Part shown: positions 5,686 to 8,119 of the stretch, one piece after another
Numbering within the stretch: the first letter of the stretch is position 1
How the letters are laid out: each line of letters begins with the position of its first letter
NCBI GenBank assembly: GCA_016219765.1
Contig: JACRKM010000066.1
Coordinates: 1-8,119, forward strand
Source of the DNA: Candidatus Woesearchaeota archaeon
Lineage (GTDB): Archaea > Nanobdellota > Nanobdellia > Woesearchaeales > UBA11576
DNA length: 8,119 nucleotides
Direction: 5' to 3'
Program-made: the position numbers and the translations under genes
Notes under the pieces: generated by a model
Told to the model about the DNA's origin: nothing
Database searches by the model: none
Seen by the model: only the letters and a program-made list of their open reading frames with translations

Positions 5686-6303
5686 ATGGTAGATAAAACG
5701 ACCGATAATAAACTGAGGATTTTGAGTCTTTACAGATCAAACTACTTAGCCCAATATCATACCAGAGAGATGGCCAAATTAACCAAAAAGAGCCATGTTA
5801 CACTTCTTCCACACCTCAACACGCTAAAAAAAGATAAAATTCTTATTGCTAAAATGACTGGAAAGAATAAAGTTTACACCCTGAATTTGGATAACGTTCT
5901 CACTAAAAATTACATAATCATAAGCGAACTCTTAGAATCAATACTCTTTCAAGAACAAGTATTCCTCATTAAAAAAATAACGACAGAAATTTTTAAACTT
6001 AATTTTTCAGGATCAATCGTTTTATTTGGTTCTTATGCTAAAAAAACATTCAAAGAAGACAGTGATATTGACCTATTTTATTTAGGAGAACTGAAAGAAG
6101 TTGAAATTTCAAAAATAAAAGCTATAGGAAAAACATATGGAAAAATCATTAATCTTAAAACAGCCACCTGCGAAAACTTTGAAAGCGGATTAAGAAAAAA
6201 AGACGCTTTGATTATGGAAATCCTAAAATACCACATTATCCTACAAAATGCGGATTCATTCATTAACGCATTATGGAGGTACTATCATGAAATCAGAGGA
6301 TAA
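5686..6303 (+). CDS. winged-helix plus MNT-type nucleotidyltransferase (antitoxin-like)
   Basis: A 205-residue protein with two domains. Residues about 5-68 form a winged helix (RILSLYRSNYLAQYHTREMAK, then KSHVTLLPHLNTLKKDKIL, then a wing). Residues about 95-190 form a minimal nucleotidyltransferase domain with FGSYAKKTFKEDSDIDLF (114-131), the complete GS-x10-DxD signature with G115, S116, D127 and D129. The Arg-Gly usually found after GSYA is Lys-Lys here. In MntA/HepT systems the MNT protein adenylylates and silences the HEPN RNase; this gene occupies the same place beside a HEPN gene, and its wHTH suggests it also represses the operon. Its stop overlaps the HEPN start by 17 bases. The coding sequence is visibly richer in A and T than the genes on either side, a sign of transfer. 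The antitoxin role is inferred. Confidence 0.88.
   Translation: MVDKTTDNKLRILSLYRSNYLAQYHTREMAKLTKKSHVTLLPHLNTLKKDKILIAKMTGKNKVYTLNLDNVLTKNYIIISELLESILFQEQVFLIKKITTEIFKLNFSGSIVLFGSYAKKTFKEDSDIDLFYLGELKEVEISKIKAIGKTYGKIINLKTATCENFESGLRKKDALIMEILKYHIILQNADSFINALWRYYHEIRG
6275..6280 (+). promoter_or_regulatory. ribosome binding site of the HEPN gene
   Basis: GGAGGT, six bases before the ATG at 6287-6289 and inside the end of the nucleotidyltransferase gene. It shows that the HEPN protein starts here and not at the upstream ATG at 6248, and it supports translational coupling. Confidence 0.8.
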
Positions 6304-6805
6304 AGATTCCAAAGGCCACGTTTCTTGGTGCTGGAAGCAGAAGCGCGGCATTAAACTGGAAGAACCAAACAATAATCTTTGTACTGCCTATATCGAAAAA
6401 GCAAAGAGTGCGCTAAATATGCTGGATTCGGCAATTGAAAAAAAGGAAATTGAATGGATAGCAACAACAGCATATTATTCCCGTTATTTTGCTCTCTATG
6501 CTTTGCTTCAAAAATGTGGCATAAAATCAGAAATCCATGACTGCACCATTTCATTAATGCATTTTCTTCTCGTTGAAGAGAATATTATAGACAAACAGCT
6601 ATATGACGAACTGTTACTGGCAAAAGATTTACGTGTTGATACTCAATATTATGTGACAGAACAAATAGACAAAGAGAAACTTAAAACTGACTCAGCAACA
6701 GCGAAAATATTTGTTCTAAAAATGGAAGAAGTTATTGAAGACCTAACAGAAGATAATATCAAGACAATCAGACAAAAACTTACTAACGCCCGCCCCCACG
6801 ATTAA
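6287..6805 (+). CDS. HEPN-domain protein (UPF0332-like), partner of the nucleotidyltransferase
   Basis: A 172-residue helical protein. It opens with WCWKQKRGIKLEEPNNNL (14-31), which I recall as a common lead-in of archaeal HEPN proteins. The HEPN bundle follows: AYIEKAKSALNML (34-46), then IATTAYYSRYFALYALLQKCGIKSEIHDCT (58-87, with Y63-Y64 and H84 at the usual places) and a C-terminal helical segment with LRVDTQYYV (115-123). HEPN proteins paired with MNT enzymes are typically RNase toxins, but the RX4-6H catalytic motif is not obvious: no Arg stands four to six residues before H84, where KSEIH occurs instead. It may therefore be an inactive or variant HEPN. The start is set by the GGAGGT site. 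It overlaps the upstream gene by 17 bases, the classic arrangement of a toxin-antitoxin-type pair, and shares its A+T-rich composition. Confidence 0.88.
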   Translation: MKSEDKDSKGHVSWCWKQKRGIKLEEPNNNLCTAYIEKAKSALNMLDSAIEKKEIEWIATTAYYSRYFALYALLQKCGIKSEIHDCTISLMHFLLVEENIIDKQLYDELLLAKDLRVDTQYYVTEQIDKEKLKTDSATAKIFVLKMEEVIEDLTEDNIKTIRQKLTNARPHD

Positions 6806-6851
6806 CGTTACACTGGAAAACTTCGACACAAGAAAATAAGCAACGACTGAT

Positions 6852-6890
6852 TTTCTGTGCAGAAATGAAGTAGTTTCTTCATTTCTTGCA
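6852..6890. other. competing hairpins after the HEPN gene
   Basis: AGAAATGAAG (6861-6870) and CTTCATTTCT (6877-6886) form a perfect 10-bp inverted repeat with a 6-base loop, extended by TGC/GCA around one bulge (6858-6890). TTTCTG (6852-6857) can instead pair with CAGAAA (6860-6865), which would open the larger stem. It lies 50 bases after the HEPN stop and could end or protect that mRNA, although no T-run follows. It also spans the stop codon of the opposite-strand remnant at 6879. Confidence 0.5.
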
Positions 6891-7046
6891 GCGCCTAGAA
6901 GTACAGCAACTCAAAAACTCTTCGGCTGATGCCTCGTCCTCCCGAATCCGCTCGGAAAGTTTTATCCTATTTTTTCTAGTCCTCGCTCGTAGGTCGGAGA
7001 AACTAACAGGAATTCCATACGTTATACCAGACGCTAACTTAACAGC
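6879..7046 (-). pseudogene. truncated reading frame of unknown family (C-terminal remnant)
   Basis: On the minus strand 55 codons run without interruption from just after a stop (7047-7049) to TGA at 6879-6881. There is no ATG, GTG or TTG near the upstream end. The predicted peptide has a protein-like core, TRKNRIKLSERIRE then DEASAEEFLSCC, suggesting the tail of a real protein and not random sequence. It breaks off right beside the inverted-repeat element at 7051-7145. The opposite strand is also open (a 160-codon frame from a TTG at 6886 that runs into the ZIP gene), but its composition is that of a shadow frame. No family is recognised. Confidence 0.3.
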
Positions 7047-7050
7047 TCAC

Positions 7051-7145
7051 GTCAAAACGGCGTTATTGAAAACCTACCTCTCGCAGAAAGGCGGTGGCAG
7101 TGATTGCGCCGGCACTTCAGAGGTTTTCGATAACGCCGTCAAAAC
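7051..7145. repeat. MITE-like inverted repeat with 8-bp flanking direct repeat
   Basis: ACGGCGTTATTGAAAACCT (7057-7075) is matched in inverse orientation by 7121-7139, 18 of 19 positions identical, the odd one being a G-U pair in RNA. The 45-base centre contains smaller GC-rich inverted segments (GGCG...CGCC). The octamer GTCAAAAC stands at 7051-7058 and again at 7138-7145, overlapping the outer two bases of the arms. An 8-bp direct repeat around terminal inverted repeats starting GGCG looks like a non-autonomous insertion element with its target duplication. A structured RNA or a barrier between convergent genes would also fit. There is one copy in the window. Confidence 0.55.
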
Positions 7146-7162
7146 AACGCGTATAAGCGCGC
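7141..7162 (-). terminator. intrinsic-type terminator of the ZIP transporter gene
   Basis: Eleven bases after the ZIP stop the minus strand reads GCGCGCTTATACGCGTTGTTTT: a 4-5 bp GC stem (CGCG/CGCG) with a 6-base loop, followed by a T-rich tract. It overlaps the edge of the inverted-repeat element. Confidence 0.45.
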
Positions 7163-7173
7163 CTTTGTCACAG

Positions 7174-7929
7174 TCATTCAAGAAGCAACAGCGCAAGCAT
7201 CACGAGCACGCCAGCAACAAAGAACAAAAACTGAATAAGCGAATCTTTTACAGCAATTTCCTTGTGCAGCTCGGGAATCAGGTCAGAGCCAGCAATATAG
7301 ATGAATTGCCCTGCTGCAAATGGAACAACAAAAAATTGAACGTTCGCCACGTACGATGTAAATACTAACGCAAGAATGGCACCACCAAATGCGGCCAATG
7401 CTGTAATAAAGTTAAAGAAGAGCGCTTTCGCTTTTGAAAAACCTCCATGCAAAAGAATGCCGAAGTCTCCGATCTCCTGGGGGATCTCATGAAGTACAAC
7501 TGCAAGTGTTGTCGCCAACCCAACAGGCAGGCTCACAAGATAACTCACAGCAATGATGATCCCATCGATGAAGTTGTGGACAGCGTCTCCAACGAGGTTC
7601 ATGATCGCAAACGGGTGCACGTGCTTGTGCGAGTGAGGGACATGGCAGTGCCTCCAACGGATCAGCTTCTCAACTGCAAATGAAAAAACAAGGCCGGCAA
7701 GAACGTAGAGCGAAAGCTGTACGCTGAATCCAAACTTCTCTGCAGCCGTTGGAAGGAGATGGAGAAATGCATCACCAAAAAGAGCACCTGCTGAAAAGCT
7801 TACAAAGTAAAGCAGCAGCTCATGCAGCTTTCTGTGAGTCATTAATAAGGTAAGGACGCCTACAAATGATACCAAGCTCACTATGAAGACACTTAGAAGA
7901 GTGTAGAACCATACATTTGTTATTCCCAT
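7174..7929 (-). CDS. ZIP-family divalent metal transporter
   Basis: A 251-residue integral membrane protein of the ZIP family, which moves Zn2+ and related metals into the cytoplasm. About eight hydrophobic segments are visible. TM4 carries NLVGDAVHNFIDGIIIA (111-127), with H118, N119 and D122 as metal-site residues. TM5 carries VVLHEIPQEIGDFGILLHGG (144-163), with H147, E148 and Q151-E152. The cytoplasmic loop before TM4 is His-rich (HCHVPHSHKHVH, 94-105), as is usual for ZIPs. Length and layout fit the GufA/ZupT-like subgroup; the metal specificity cannot be decided. ATG at 7927-7929 has a TATA box about 20-32 bases upstream and no SD, so the message is probably leaderless and monocistronic. 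It faces a divergent reading frame at the right edge. Confidence 0.95.
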   Translation of the reverse strand: MGITNVWFYTLLSVFIVSLVSFVGVLTLLMTHRKLHELLLYFVSFSAGALFGDAFLHLLPTAAEKFGFSVQLSLYVLAGLVFSFAVEKLIRWRHCHVPHSHKHVHPFAIMNLVGDAVHNFIDGIIIAVSYLVSLPVGLATTLAVVLHEIPQEIGDFGILLHGGFSKAKALFFNFITALAAFGGAILALVFTSYVANVQFFVVPFAAGQFIYIAGSDLIPELHKEIAVKDSLIQFLFFVAGVLVMLALLLLE

Positions 7930-7948
7930 GCCTGTTTAAAGTAACGAT

Positions 7949-7958
7949 TTAATATTTA
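7949..7958 (-). promoter_or_regulatory. TATA box of the ZIP gene
   Basis: The minus strand reads CTTAAATATTAAATCG across these positions. The A/T-only block is 20-29 bases before the ATG, right for a leaderless transcript. A short near-symmetric arrangement (TTTAATATTTAA on the plus strand) surrounds it; this could be chance in an A/T block. Confidence 0.55.
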
Positions 7959-8031
7959 AGCATGCGTGTCAGAAACACCGAATTGACCCATAATAGTTAA
8001 CTTTATTATCTTGTTCTTCTGACGGGAGCTT

Positions 8032-8037
8032 GAGGTG
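8032..8037 (+). promoter_or_regulatory. ribosome binding site of the right-edge gene
   Basis: GAGGTG, six bases before the ATG at 8044-8046. It supports translation of the partial frame. TATA-like CATAATAG (about 7990-7997) or CTTTATTATC (8001-8010) lies upstream. Confidence 0.55.
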
Positions 8038-8043
8038 TTTTTC

Positions 8044-8119
8044 ATGCGAGTGGCTCAAAAACAGGATATTGCGTGTCCAAACAAAGAATGCCGTGTGTAC
8101 AACAAGATTGGACTTCTCA
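8044..8119 (+). CDS. 5' end of a gene with CPNxxC zinc-ribbon start, possibly a transposase
   Basis: An ATG with a good SD opens a frame of 25 codons that leaves the window: MRVAQKQDIACPNKEC followed by RVYNKIGLL. The CPNxxCxxYxKxG pattern near the N-terminus resembles half a zinc ribbon as found at the start of some archaeal IS1-like and related transposases (CPNPxCxxYG type). It could equally be another zinc-ribbon DNA-binding protein. It diverges from the ZIP gene. The rest of the protein is outside the window, so family and integrity cannot be judged. Confidence 0.5.
   Translation, partial: MRVAQKQDIACPNKECRVYNKIGLL

Noticed and set aside
6248..6286. Upstream ATG extending the HEPN protein by 13 residues
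   Set aside because: No SD before it, whereas GGAGGT stands six bases before the ATG at 6287 and the known family lead-in begins after that point.
6886..7368. 160-codon plus-strand frame from 6886 into the ZIP gene
   Set aside because: Starts at TTG inside a hairpin, crosses the inverted-repeat element and is antisense to the ZIP gene; composition is that of a shadow.

Overview
The window looks archaeal. Most first genes have an A/T-rich TATA box 22-31 bases upstream of the start codon and no Shine-Dalgarno (SD) site, the layout of leaderless archaeal transcripts. Internal operon genes and one secreted-protein gene have clear SD sites (GGAGG or AGGTGA types) instead. Several families are also typical of archaea: a membrane protein with a C-terminal winged helix (COG2512-like), a DUF5667-like secreted protein, and a UPF0332-like HEPN/nucleotidyltransferase pair. 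A DPANN-type lineage such as Woesearchaeota or Pacearchaeota is possible, but this is a guess from gene content and no marker gene is present.

Left part (1-2880), all minus strand: a possible gene start running off the left edge; a DedA-family membrane protein; a putative lipoprotein with a lethal-factor/Pro-Pro-endopeptidase-like zinc protease domain; then a two-gene unit of a small HExxH protein followed by a GNAT acetyltransferase. Middle (2880-5520), minus strand: a secreted, highly charged DUF5667-like protein, preceded by a membrane-anchored winged-helix regulator. Helically phased GTAC repeats lie in front of the DUF5667-like gene, and a hairpin-rich leader lies in front of the regulator gene. 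The two may form a signalling/envelope pair, but that rests only on adjacency.

Accessory part (about 5520-7150): a visibly A+T-rich segment on the plus strand encodes a wHTH-nucleotidyltransferase and a HEPN protein that overlap by 17 bases, a toxin-antitoxin-type (MntA/HepT-like) pair. It is bordered on the left by what reads as the tail of an AbrB-like protein on the opposite strand. On the right come a hairpin, a second truncated reading frame, and an 83-base, 19-bp-stem inverted repeat bracketed by an 8-bp direct repeat, which resembles a very small MITE.

Right part (7170-8119): a minus-strand ZIP-family metal transporter with its own terminator and promoter, divergent from a plus-strand reading frame with a good SD site. 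That frame starts with a CPNxxC motif like the N-terminal zinc ribbons of some archaeal transposases and is cut by the window end. No rRNA, tRNA or CRISPR array was found.
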